Assembly: GCA_040220455.1 (NCBI GenBank)
Contig: JAVJUS010000128.1
Location: forward strand, 1-9,234
Length of the DNA stretch: 9,234 nucleotides
Source: JAVJUS01 sp040220455
GTDB taxonomy: Bacteria; Pseudomonadota; Alphaproteobacteria; DSM-16000; Inquilinaceae
Reading direction: 5' to 3'
A program made the position numbers and the translations under genes. Below the pieces are notes generated by a model. That model saw nothing but the letters and a program-made list of their open reading frames with translations, had not been told where the DNA came from and made no database searches. Shown here piece by piece: positions 1 to 7,104 of this stretch (positions are counted from its first letter, which is position 1; each line of letters opens with the position of its first letter).

Positions 1-26
1 AGAGGGGGTGCGGGCGCCGACCGCCG

Positions 27-60
27 TGCGCGGGGACCGGTGCGCACCGGTCCCCGCGCA
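27..60. repeat. 34-bp perfect palindrome
   Basis: The 17 bases at 27-43 are the exact reverse complement of the 17 bases at 44-60, with no spacer; the centre reads TGCGCA. As RNA it would fold into a GC-rich stem of about 14-15 bp with a tight loop. Neither side carries a T-run, so it is not a classical intrinsic terminator, although it could end transcription of a gene lying left of the window. A dimeric-protein site or a dispersed palindromic repeat are alternatives. The symmetry is read directly; the role is unknown. Confidence 0.6.
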
Positions 61-179
61 ATCTCGCTTGCACCACAACTCGACGCCTTTCGCTAGATAC
101 AAGGGGTTACGAACTTCAGGCCATGATCCCGAGGTTCGCAACCCCACACCCACCCACGGCCAGACGGCCGCGGGTCCCA

Positions 180-200
180 CCCTCTCCCGCGGGGAGAGGG
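180..200 (-). terminator. hairpin downstream of the ABC exporter gene
   Basis: CCCTCTCCC (180-188) and GGGAGAGGG (192-200) form a perfect 9-bp stem with a GCG loop, 27 bases beyond the exporter stop codon in its reading direction. No T-tract follows on the minus strand, so termination would be atypical. Palindromes of this CCCTCTCCC/GGGAGAGGG type are also common as dispersed intergenic repeats in GC-rich proteobacteria, which is an equally good reading. Confidence 0.4.
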
Positions 201-227
201 GTCTTCCGGCCGTCCACCACCGTCCCT

Positions 228-2141
228 TCAATCGCCGGTCGCCGCGTCGGCCGGGGTCTCGGCCGACTCGCCCGCGGCGTCGGCCGCGGCTTCCTGCTGG
301 CGCTGCCACAGGGCGGCGTAGGCCCCGCCGGCGGCGAGCAGGTCGGCGTGGCGGCCGCGTTCGACGACCCGGCCGTCGTCGAGGACGATGATCTCGTCGG
401 CATCGATCACGGTCGAGAGGCGGTGGGCGATGACCAGGGTCGTGCGCCCGCGGCTGACCTCGCGCAGATTGCGCTGGATCTCCCGCTCGGTATGGGTGTC
501 GAGCGCCGAGGTCGCCTCGTCGAACAGCAGGATCGCCGGGTCCTTGAGGATCGTTCGGGCGATCGCCACGCGTTGCTTCTCGCCGCCGGAAAGCTTCAAT
601 CCGCGCTCGCCGACCCGGGTCGCGTAGCCGTCGGGCAGGGCGGTGACGAAGTCGTGGATGCGGGCCATGCGCGCGGCGTGCTCGATCGCCTCGCGCGGCG
701 CCCCCGGGCGACCGTAGGCGACATTGTACTCGATCGAATCGTTGAACAGCACCGTGTCCTGCGGAACGATGCCGATCGCGCGGCGCAGGCTGGTCTGCGT
801 GACGTCGCGGATGTCCTGGCCGTCGATCGTCACCGCGCCGCCGCCGACGTCGTAGAAGCGGTAGAGCAGCCGGGCGATGGTCGACTTGCCCGCCCCGGTC
901 GCGCCGACGATGGCGGTGGTCCGCCCCGGCTCGACCGTGAAGCCGACGCCCTTGAGGATCGGCCGGCGCGGGTCGTAGCCGAAGGCGACCTCGTCGAAGA
1001 CGACCCGGCCGCCGCCCACGGCCAGGTCCGGCGCGCCCGGCTTGTCGACGACCTCCGCCGGCTCGTCGAGCAGGTCGAACATGTGCTCCATGTCGACCAG
1101 GGACTGCTTGATCTCGCGATAGACGAAGCCGAAGAAGTTGAGCGGCTGGTAGAGCTGGATCAGGTAGGTGTTGACCGCCACGAAGTCGCCGACGGTCATG
1201 GTCCCGGCGACGATGCCGCTCGCGGCCATGTACATCACCACCGTCAGCCCGATCGAGATGATCGCCGCCTGGCCGATGTTGAGCGCGGAGAGCGAGGCGC
1301 GCGAGCGCACGGCCGCGTCCTCGTAGGTGCGTTGGGCGGTGTCGTAGCGCCGGGCCTCGTGCGCCTCGTTGCCGAAGTACTTGACCGTCTCGAAGTTGAG
1401 CAGGCTGTCGATCGCCTTGGTATTGGCCTCCTGGTCGGAGCTGTTCATCTGCCGGCGGAATTTCAGCCGCCATTCGGTGACCGTCATGGTGTAGGCGATA
1501 TAGCCGCCGACCGTCACCAGCGTGACGATCGCGAACCAGATGTTGAACATCCCCCACAGGATGGCGGCGACCAGCAGGATCTCCAGCAGCGTCGGCAGGA
1601 TGTTGAACAGCGTGAAGCTCAGCAGCGTCTGGATCGCGGCCGTGCCGCGCTCGATCACCCGCGACAGGCCGCCGGTCTGGCGTTCCAGGTGGAAGCGCAG
1701 CGACAGGGCGTGCAGGTGGCGGAAGACGGTCAGCGCGACCTTGCGGATGGCGCGCTGGGCGACCCGGGCGAAGACGGCGTCGCGGATCTCCGCGAAGGCG
1801 AGCGAGGCGACGCGCGCGCCGCCATAGGCCAGGATCGCCGCGAGCGGCAGGACGATCGCCAGTTCGCCCGCGCTCGCGCCCCCGTTGGAACCCCCGCCGC
1901 CCTCCCCGGTCAGGGCGTCGACGGCGTCCTTGTAGAACAGCGGGATGTAGACCGTGGCGAACTTGGCGACGCCAAGGCTGGCGAGCGCCAGGACGACGCG
2001 CGCCCGGATGCCGGGTTCGCCTGGCGGCCAGAGATAGGGCAGCAGCGAGCGCACCACGCCCAGATTGGCCCGCACGCTGCCCTGCTCGGGCCCGCCGCCT
2101 TGGCCGCCCGTGTCCTCCCGCCGCCGTCGTCCATGCGCCAT
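228..2141 (-). CDS. Atm1/HMT1-type ABC exporter, fused permease and ATPase half-transporter
   Basis: A 637-residue half-transporter that should homodimerise in the inner membrane and use ATP to export a thiol-linked substrate. Bacterial relatives of mitochondrial Atm1/ABCB7 move glutathione conjugates, glutathione-metal complexes or persulfides. The N-terminal half has several hydrophobic segments (for example about 176-215 and 285-330). Between them, residues 232-256 contain MNSSDQEANTKAIDSLLNFE, the stretch most diagnostic of the Atm1 subfamily and part of its glutathione pocket. The ATPase half has Walker A GATGAGKST (413-421, K419), Q-loop Q461, signature LSGGE (517-521), Walker B ILLFDE (537-542, catalytic E542) and switch H573, so it looks fully active. 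The tail after about residue 608 is Ala-rich and variable. The start is ATG at 2141 with no clear ribosome binding site; residues 1-25 are low-complexity, so a later start is possible. It lies 76 bp downstream of the SorC gene and may be partly co-transcribed with it. Subfamily is well supported; the substrate is inferred. Confidence 0.93.
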   Translation of the reverse strand: MAHGRRRREDTGGQGGGPEQGSVRANLGVVRSLLPYLWPPGEPGIRARVVLALASLGVAKFATVYIPLFYKDAVDALTGEGGGGSNGGASAGELAIVLPLAAILAYGGARVASLAFAEIRDAVFARVAQRAIRKVALTVFRHLHALSLRFHLERQTGGLSRVIERGTAAIQTLLSFTLFNILPTLLEILLVAAILWGMFNIWFAIVTLVTVGGYIAYTMTVTEWRLKFRRQMNSSDQEANTKAIDSLLNFETVKYFGNEAHEARRYDTAQRTYEDAAVRSRASLSALNIGQAAIISIGLTVVMYMAASGIVAGTMTVGDFVAVNTYLIQLYQPLNFFGFVYREIKQSLVDMEHMFDLLDEPAEVVDKPGAPDLAVGGGRVVFDEVAFGYDPRRPILKGVGFTVEPGRTTAIVGATGAGKSTIARLLYRFYDVGGGAVTIDGQDIRDVTQTSLRRAIGIVPQDTVLFNDSIEYNVAYGRPGAPREAIEHAARMARIHDFVTALPDGYATRVGERGLKLSGGEKQRVAIARTILKDPAILLFDEATSALDTHTEREIQRNLREVSRGRTTLVIAHRLSTVIDADEIIVLDDGRVVERGRHADLLAAGGAYAALWQRQQEAAADAAGESAETPADAATGD

Positions 2142-2217
2142 GGCGGGAAAGTAGAGTCGTGAGGGGCCTTAGGGAAGTCGCCGGGTTGCGCCGCGCGTCG
2201 CTGCCGGCCTTGTCGGC

Positions 2218-3276
2218 CTAGCCCGCCCGACGCCGCCGCGCGTCGCGGGCGCTGTCGTGCAGGCGGGTGGTGAGGCGTGTGGCCAGGTCGCCGTCGACGA
2301 TCAGCGCGTCGACGATGCCGCCTTCCAGCAGCGCCAGCGTCGCCGCCTCCTTCTCGACGCCGGCGGCGAGCAGGACCAGCGGCCGGTCGCGCAGGACGGC
2401 AAGGTCGACGGCCAGCGTCCGACGGGCGACCGGATGGTCGACGATGCGGCCCGCGGCGTCGAAGAACAGCCCGATCGAATCGCCGACCGCGCCCGCCGTG
2501 CGCAGGTCCGCCAGGTCGTCCGCCGAGATCAGGCCCTGGTCGTGCAGGAAGGAGGAGCGGGTCAGCTCGCCCAGGCTGACCAGCAGGAAATCCGCCTCGG
2601 CGGCCACGTCCATGACTTCGCGCACGGTGCGCTGGGCGGCCAGGACCTCGCGGTCCGCCTCGCTGTCGGCGATGAACGGGACCGGCAGGAAGAAACCCTG
2701 GCCGCCGGTGCGCGCGGCCAGGGTGTGCACCACCTCGAACGGGTTGGAGGCGGAGTTCCGCGTCAGCGAGCCCATCAGGGCGACGAAGCGGGCGCGCGGA
2801 TCCGCCACGCCCGAGAGATGCATGGTGAGCTGCTCCAGCGTCCGGCCCCAGCCGACGCCGACCGTGACGGGCTTGTCGCCGCCCAGCCGCGAGGCGAGGA
2901 AGCGCGCCCCCGCGACGGCGACCGCCCGGCGTGCCAGCGCGGCCTGGGCGCGCCGGCCCTCGGCCGTGTCGGCCAGCCGGTTCATCCGGCCGAGCGGTGG
3001 CGTGGCCAGGCAGAAATCGAGGCCGTAGACCGTCGACAGCGTGCGCTCGATCTCCAGCATCGCGGTCAGCGAATGCTCGATGGAGATCGAGACCAGGCCG
3101 CTGTCGCGCGCCCCGGCGAGCAGCCGGTTGACCCGCGCCCGGGTCAGGCCCAGCAGGCGGGCCGTCGATTCCTGGTTGTTGGCGCAGACGTAGTAGAGCC
3201 AGGCGGCGCGGACCATCAGGTCGCGCTCGCTTTCCTGCGACAGGTCCGGCGTCAGCGGGGCGGCGCTGTCGGCCAA
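2218..3276 (-). CDS. SorC-family (DeoR-like) sugar-binding transcriptional regulator
   Basis: A DNA-binding regulator whose family senses phosphorylated sugars or related metabolites through a C-terminal effector domain. The N-terminal block MVRAAWLYYV, followed by a helix-turn-helix ending TRARVNRLLAGARDSGLV, is typical of SorC proteins. The effector domain includes the hallmark VGVGWGRTLEQL, LMGSL, the GELTRSSFL region and a closing GGIVDALIVDGDLATRL. The frame is open up to a GTG at 3420, only 14 bp from the divergent dehydrogenase start. That would put the AT-rich promoter-like region inside the gene, and codons between about 3325 and 3420 have unusually AT-rich third positions. I therefore prefer TTG at 3276 (352 residues), preceded by GGAGAGGA with a 10-base gap. 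ATG 3216 would leave almost no sequence before the conserved block. Divergence from the E1-E2 operon suggests that operon is its target. Family assignment is firm; the start and ligand are not. Confidence 0.88.
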   Translation of the reverse strand: MADSAAPLTPDLSQESERDLMVRAAWLYYVCANNQESTARLLGLTRARVNRLLAGARDSGLVSISIEHSLTAMLEIERTLSTVYGLDFCLATPPLGRMNRLADTAEGRRAQAALARRAVAVAGARFLASRLGGDKPVTVGVGWGRTLEQLTMHLSGVADPRARFVALMGSLTRNSASNPFEVVHTLAARTGGQGFFLPVPFIADSEADREVLAAQRTVREVMDVAAEADFLLVSLGELTRSSFLHDQGLISADDLADLRTAGAVGDSIGLFFDAAGRIVDHPVARRTLAVDLAVLRDRPLVLLAAGVEKEAATLALLEGGIVDALIVDGDLATRLTTRLHDSARDARRRRAG

Positions 3277-3375
3277 GGGCGGCGGGTCCTCTCCGGCGCG
3301 GCGTTCCGGTTCCGCGCGGGTGTCTCGGGCTTCTACAACCGTACCACGCTCGTGGCCGGGCCGGAGACGAAGATC

Positions 3376-3418
3376 TTTGTAATTCAGGATGACAAATGTA
3401 ATGTGACCGGATCTGACC
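3376..3418. promoter_or_regulatory. divergent SorC/dehydrogenase control region with operator-like repeats
   Basis: This is the only AT-rich patch between the two divergent genes. It holds an inverted repeat TTTGT (3376-3380) / ACAAA (3392-3396) separated by 11 bases, and two direct TGACC repeats (3404-3408 and 3414-3418) exactly one helical turn apart. On the plus strand TTGTAA (3377-3382) and TAATGT (3399-3404), 16 bases apart, could be weak -35 and -10 elements for the dehydrogenase operon. The repeats are plausible SorC binding sites. All assignments are inferred from base composition and symmetry. Confidence 0.4.
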
Positions 3419-3434
3419 ACCGGGACGTCTCGCC

Positions 3435-4502
3435 ATGACCGACGGTTCCGCCTCGCCCGACGACCCGCGACCGGCCGACCCCGCGGCCGAGCGGCCGAAC
3501 AGTCGGCTCGCCGCGCTCTATCGCACGATGCGCCGCATCCGCACCTTCGAGGAGCGGGTCGGCGAGCTGTTCGTGCGCGGGGAGAGCGCGGGCTCCATGC
3601 TCCATCTCTCGATCGGGGAGGAAGGCGCGGCCGCCGGCATCGGCGCGGCGATGCGCGACGGCGACACCTTCACCACCCATCATCGCGGCCACGGCATCTT
3701 CCTCGCCCGCGGCGCCCAGCCCGACCGCATGATGGCGGAGATCGCGGGGCGCGAAGCCGGGTACTGCCGGGGCAAGGGCGGCTCGATGCACATCGCCGAC
3801 CGGGGCCTCGGCCACCTGGGCGCCAACGCCATCGTCGGCGGCGGCATCCCGGCGGTGGTCGGCGCGGGCCTGAGCGCGCGCCACCACGACACCGGCGCGG
3901 TCTCGGTCGCCTTCTTCGGCGACGGCGCGATGCAGCAGGGCATCCTCTACGAGAGCTTCAACATGGCGGCGCTCTGGTCGCTGCCGGTGATGTTCGTGTG
4001 CGTCAACAACCAGTACGGCATGGGCACGCGCGTCGACCGGGCGGCCAAGTCCACCGCCTTCGACCGCCGGGCCGAGGCCTTCGGCCTGGAGGCGGAGACG
4101 GTCGGCGGCGAGGACGTGGAGGCCGTCCACGCGACGGCCGAGCGGCTGATCGCCGGCGCGCGGCAGGGCCGACCCGCCTTCCTGTCGGTGGAGTGCTACC
4201 GCTTCTACGGCCACGCCCGGATGGACAAGAGCCCCTACCGCACGGCGGAGGAGGAGGAGGCCGGGCGCCGGCGCGACCCGGTCGCCCATGCCCGCGCCCG
4301 CCTGATCGAGCGCGGCGAGGCGGGCGAGGCCGATCTCGACGCGCTCGACAAGGCTGTCGCGGAGGAGATGGACGGCGCCCTCGAATTCGCCGCCGAGGCG
4401 CCGCCGCCGGCGCTGGAAGCGATGTTCGAGGACGTCTACGCCCCCGGTGAGCCGGCGCCCGTGCCGCTGGCCGAGCATGTCCGTCGCATGTTGGAGGACT
4501 GA
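3435..4502 (+). CDS. ThDP-dependent 2-oxoacid/acetoin dehydrogenase E1 component, alpha subunit (AcoA/PdhA-like)
   Basis: With E1 beta this forms the thiamine-diphosphate-dependent decarboxylating or cleaving component that loads an acyl group onto the lipoyl arm of E2. The 355-residue length is normal for an E1 alpha. The ThDP/Mg motif starts at GDG (162-164) and ends at NN (191-192). Other family blocks are THHRGHG (80-87), GYCRGKGGSMHIA, LGANAIVGGGIP, NNQYGMGT, the phosphorylation-loop-like region around YRFYGHARMDKSPYR, and a C-terminal EEMDGALEFA helix. The first 22 residues are a Pro/Asp-rich extension. The start is ATG 3435; its ribosome binding site is weak. It is the first gene of a three-gene operon whose E2 is of AcoC type, which favours acetoin or a related substrate. 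NNQYGMGT, however, resembles pyruvate dehydrogenase, so pyruvate or another 2-oxoacid cannot be excluded. Confidence 0.93.
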   Translation: MTDGSASPDDPRPADPAAERPNSRLAALYRTMRRIRTFEERVGELFVRGESAGSMLHLSIGEEGAAAGIGAAMRDGDTFTTHHRGHGIFLARGAQPDRMMAEIAGREAGYCRGKGGSMHIADRGLGHLGANAIVGGGIPAVVGAGLSARHHDTGAVSVAFFGDGAMQQGILYESFNMAALWSLPVMFVCVNNQYGMGTRVDRAAKSTAFDRRAEAFGLEAETVGGEDVEAVHATAERLIAGARQGRPAFLSVECYRFYGHARMDKSPYRTAEEEEAGRRRDPVAHARARLIERGEAGEADLDALDKAVAEEMDGALEFAAEAPPPALEAMFEDVYAPGEPAPVPLAEHVRRMLED

Positions 4503-4507
4503 CGCCC

Positions 4508-5485
4508 GTGGCCGCCGAGGAGATCACCTATCGCGAGGCCCTGCGCCGCGCGCTCGCCGACGCCATGACCGCCGACCGCGACATCGTCGTCATCGGCGAG
4601 GAGGTCGGGGTCTATGGCGGCGCCTACGGCGTCACCAAGGGATTGATCGACGATTTCGGGCCGGACCGCCTGATCGACACGCCGATCTCCGAGGCCGGCA
4701 TCGTCGGCGCGGCGGTCGGCGCGGCGATGACCGGGCTCCGCCCCGTCGCCGAGCTCATGTATGTCGATTTCCTGGGCCTGGCGATGGACCAGCTCGCCAA
4801 CCAGGCGGCCAAGATCCGCTACATGTTCGGCGGGCGGATCGGCGTGCCGATGGTCCTGCGCACCCAGGGCGGTACCGGCCGCTCGGCGGGCGCCCAGCAC
4901 TCCCAGAGCCTGGAGGGGCTGGTGCTGGCGACGCCCGGCCTGCGCCTCGCCATGCCGGCGACGGCGGCCGACGCCTACCACCTGCTGCGCCACGCGCTGA
5001 CGCTGCCCGACCCGGTCGTCTTCCTGGAGCACAAGGGCCTCTACACGAGGAAGGAGACCGTCGACCTCACGGCGCCGGTCGCGCCCTGGGGCAAGGCCGA
5101 GATCCGCCGGCCCGGCGACCGGGTGACGCTGGTCGCCTATTCGCGCATGGTCGTCACCGCGCTGGCGGCCGCCGAGCGCCTGGCCGCCGACGGCATCGAG
5201 GCGGAGGTCGTCGACCTGCGCACGCTCAACCCGCTCGACATGGACACGGTCGCGGAGTCGGTGGTCAAGACCGGCCGCGCGGCCGTGCTCAGCGAGGCCT
5301 GCCTGACCGGCGGCCCGGCGGCGGAGATCGCCTGCCGGATCCAGGAGACATGCTTCGACTTCCTGGAGGAGCCGGTGCTGCGCATCGCCGGCGAGGACAT
5401 CCCGATCCCGGTCGCGGGCGAGCTCGAGGCCGCCTCGGTGCCGACGGCGGAGACCGTCGACCGTCTGGTGCGGATGATCGCCTGA
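4508..5485 (+). CDS. ThDP-dependent 2-oxoacid/acetoin dehydrogenase E1 component, beta subunit (AcoB/PdhB-like)
   Basis: The partner of the preceding E1 alpha; together they make the alpha2-beta2 heterotetramer that binds ThDP at its interfaces. At 325 residues it is the usual length. It opens with the canonical TYREALRRALADAM, then VIGEEVGVYGGAYGVTKGL, and TPISEAG containing the ThDP-activating glutamate (E62). The TQGGTGRSAGAQHSQSLE segment carries the conserved active-site His131. The C-terminal transketolase domain includes LVAYSRMV, EVVDLRTLNPLD and the EDIPIPVAGELE region. The start is GTG at 4508, five bases after the E1 alpha stop, with GGAGG at 4493-4497 ten bases upstream. Its stop codon overlaps the E2 start (TGATG), indicating translational coupling. 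Function is secure at family level; the substrate depends on the whole complex. Confidence 0.94.
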   Translation: MAAEEITYREALRRALADAMTADRDIVVIGEEVGVYGGAYGVTKGLIDDFGPDRLIDTPISEAGIVGAAVGAAMTGLRPVAELMYVDFLGLAMDQLANQAAKIRYMFGGRIGVPMVLRTQGGTGRSAGAQHSQSLEGLVLATPGLRLAMPATAADAYHLLRHALTLPDPVVFLEHKGLYTRKETVDLTAPVAPWGKAEIRRPGDRVTLVAYSRMVVTALAAAERLAADGIEAEVVDLRTLNPLDMDTVAESVVKTGRAAVLSEACLTGGPAAEIACRIQETCFDFLEEPVLRIAGEDIPIPVAGELEAASVPTAETVDRLVRMIA

Positions 5486-6876
5486 TGGGCCGGCGCACGC
5501 TCACCCTGCCACGCCTCGGCGAGACGATGGAGGAGGGCCGGGTCTCCGCCTGGACGGTCGAGATCGGGGCCGATTTCGCGCGCGGCGACACGCTGCTGGA
5601 GGTCGAGACCGACAAGACGGTGGTCGAGGTCCCGGCGCTGGCCGCCGGCCGGCTGCTGGAGCGCCTGGCCGGGCCCGGCGACACCGTGGCCGTGGGTGCC
5701 CCGATCGCCGTGGTCGAGGCCGAGGGCGCCAGTGAGAGCCCTGGCGAGAGCCCCGAGGCGGCCTCTGCCCCGGCGTCCGCGCCGGCCGGCAACGCGAAAG
5801 GGTCGGCGCCGCCAGAGGCTCCGGGTCCAGCTCCAGCTCCCACCCCCGCTCCCGCGGCGCGACCGACCCGGGCGGCGGCCGCCCCAGGCACCGTTCGGGG
5901 CAAGGTCCGAGCCTCGCCGGCGGCGCGCCGGGCGGCGCGGGAGGCGGGCATCGATCTCGCGACCCTGGCCGGCCGGGGACGGCGCGGGCGGATCATGCGG
6001 GCCGATGTGGAGGTGGCGCGCGCGGGCGCCGGCCGCCCTGCGACGCCGGCGGCCGCGGGCGCGCCGACGGCCGGAGCGCTGCTGGAGCCGGGCGAGCGGG
6101 TCGTCGAGGTCGACGGCCTGCCGGTGCATTGCCGGGCCTGGCGCAAGACCGAGGCACCGGTCCGCACGGCCCTGCTGATCCACGGATTCGGCGCCGATGG
6201 CGGGGCCTGGGAGGCGCTGGCCCGGGCCCTGGCCCGCGCCGGCTGGCAGCTCCTCGCCCCCGACCTGCCCGGACACGGCGCGACGCCGGGCGAGCCCGCG
6301 CACATGGCGCCGGAGGCGATGACCGCGCTGCTGGCCGGGCTGGCCGACCGGCTGGGGCTGGAGGAGGGCGAGGTCGTCGGGCATTCCCTGGGCGCCGTCC
6401 TCGCCACGGGCCTCGCGGCCGCCGCGCCGGCGCGGATCGCGCGGGTCACGCTGATCGCGCCGGCCGGGCTCGGCGCCAAGGCCGATCCGGACTTCTTCGA
6501 CGGCCTGCTGGCCGCGCGCACCCGGGCCGGGCTGCTGCACCAGCTCCGCCGGACGACGGCGCGGCGTATCGCCTATTCCCCGGCCGTGCTGGACGCGACA
6601 CTGGAGATGCTGCGCGCCAATGCCGAGGGGCTTCGCGGGCTGGCCGGGCAGATCGCGGTAGACGGCCACCAGCAGGTCTCGATCGTGGAGGACCTGGAGC
6701 GGCTCACCGTACCCACGCGCCTGATCCTCGGCGCCGAGGACGCGATCCTGCCCTGGTCCGGCTTCCCCGACGTCCCGCCCCGCGTCGCGATCCACCGCGT
6801 CCCCGCCGCCGGCCACGTCGTCCACTGGGACGATCCGGCGGCCGTCGAGGCGATCCTGACCGGCGGCGGAACGTAG
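5485..6876 (+). CDS. acoC: AcoC-type E2: lipoyl domain, E3-binding domain and alpha/beta-hydrolase domain
   Basis: A 463-residue E2-like subunit of a ThDP dehydrogenase complex. The lipoyl domain (1-78) carries the lipoylation site ETDKT (K44). A Pro/Ala-rich swinging linker (80-135) leads to a peripheral-subunit-binding domain (about 141-177, VRASPAARRAAREAGIDL ... GRRGRI) that should dock E3. The rest (about 200-463) is an alpha/beta-hydrolase with HGFG (233-236), nucleophile elbow GHSLG (299-303, Ser301), acid D419 and His444. No acyltransferase HxxxDG motif is seen. Acetoin dehydrogenase E2 proteins of Pseudomonas type share the lipoyl-plus-hydrolase plan; how they pass the acetyl group to CoA is not obvious from sequence. 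The start ATG 5485 overlaps the E1 beta stop. The frame is open back to 4447, but that part is out of frame with the E1 genes. The stop codon TAG lies within the first bases of a REPIN repeat. Symbol given by architecture. Confidence 0.88.
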   Translation: MGRRTLTLPRLGETMEEGRVSAWTVEIGADFARGDTLLEVETDKTVVEVPALAAGRLLERLAGPGDTVAVGAPIAVVEAEGASESPGESPEAASAPASAPAGNAKGSAPPEAPGPAPAPTPAPAARPTRAAAAPGTVRGKVRASPAARRAAREAGIDLATLAGRGRRGRIMRADVEVARAGAGRPATPAAAGAPTAGALLEPGERVVEVDGLPVHCRAWRKTEAPVRTALLIHGFGADGGAWEALARALARAGWQLLAPDLPGHGATPGEPAHMAPEAMTALLAGLADRLGLEEGEVVGHSLGAVLATGLAAAAPARIARVTLIAPAGLGAKADPDFFDGLLAARTRAGLLHQLRRTTARRIAYSPAVLDATLEMLRANAEGLRGLAGQIAVDGHQQVSIVEDLERLTVPTRLILGAEDAILPWSGFPDVPPRVAIHRVPAAGHVVHWDDPAAVEAILTGGGT

Positions 6877-6957
6877 GTCGCCCACGGCCGCAGGCCGTGC
6901 GCGACGGTGATGGCGGTGTCGCGTTGCGCAGCGCCTCTCGGCGCTGGGCAACCTACG
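6872..6957. repeat. REPIN copy A (complete inverted REP pair)
   Basis: An 86-bp unit bounded by CGTAG (6872-6876) and CTACG (6953-6957). The left REP folds as GTCGC/GCGAC (5 bp, 6877-6881 with 6901-6905), a C-C mismatch, then CACGGCC/GGCCGTG (7 bp) around a GCA loop. The right REP, read on the minus strand, has the same plan: GTAG, GTTGC/GCAAC, a C-C mismatch, CAGCGCC/GGCGCTG and a GAGA loop. A 17-base linker (6906-6922) separates them. A GTAG foot before an imperfect palindrome, in inverted pairs, is the defining layout of REP/BIME/REPIN elements moved by RAYT transposases. Its left end overlaps the acoC stop codon. It may also serve as a transcript-end hairpin. Confidence 0.85.
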
Positions 6958-6966
6958 AAGGGGGAG

Positions 6967-7035
6967 CGTAGGTCGCCCACGGCCGCAGGCCGTGCGCGAC
7001 GGTGATGGCGGTGCCGCGTTGCGGTTCGGGCTACG
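6967..7035. repeat. REPIN copy B (right hairpin deleted)
   Basis: This starts exactly 9 bp after copy A. The left REP and linker match copy A almost perfectly, and the outer end CTACG is kept. The right hairpin has been replaced by a few bases (GTTCGGG), a net loss of 17 bp. It is a decayed unit in the same orientation as the others. Confidence 0.8.
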
Positions 7036-7047
7036 AGGGCCGTACCT

Positions 7048-7069
7048 GGGGGGATTGGCGAGTCCCCCC
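7048..7069 (-). terminator. hairpin downstream of the DUF4760-like gene
   Basis: GGGGGGA (7048-7054) and TCCCCCC (7063-7069) form a perfect 7-bp stem with an 8-base loop, 35 bases past the stop codon of the leftward gene. No T-run follows on the minus strand, so intrinsic termination would be inefficient or would need a factor. Confidence 0.35.
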
Positions 7070-7104
7070 TTGATCGACGGGGTGCCGTCCGCGTCCCGGA
7101 CCGA

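Noticed and set aside
123..2162. Long plus-strand open frame of 679 codons opposite the ABC exporter gene
   Set aside because: It is an antisense shadow of a gene with every ABC motif intact. Its translation is low-complexity Arg/Asp/Gly-rich sequence with no domain, as expected from high-GC DNA.
1910..3436. Minus-strand 508-codon frame spanning the SorC gene and the exporter 5' end
   Set aside because: It is out of frame with two well-supported genes, and its translation is repetitive Pro/Arg/Gly sequence with no recognisable motif.
3384..4478. Minus-strand 364-codon frame opposite E1 alpha
   Set aside because: Antisense to a gene with clear ThDP motifs; no protein family features.
4447..5484. 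Upstream extension of the E2 reading frame through the E1 beta gene
   Set aside because: The frame is open only because of high GC. E1 beta occupies a different frame here, and the lipoyl domain starts right at ATG 5485, which overlaps the E1 beta stop.
5137..6951. Minus-strand 604-codon frame opposite the E2 gene
   Set aside because: An antisense shadow without domains; the plus strand encodes continuous lipoyl, E3-binding and hydrolase motifs.
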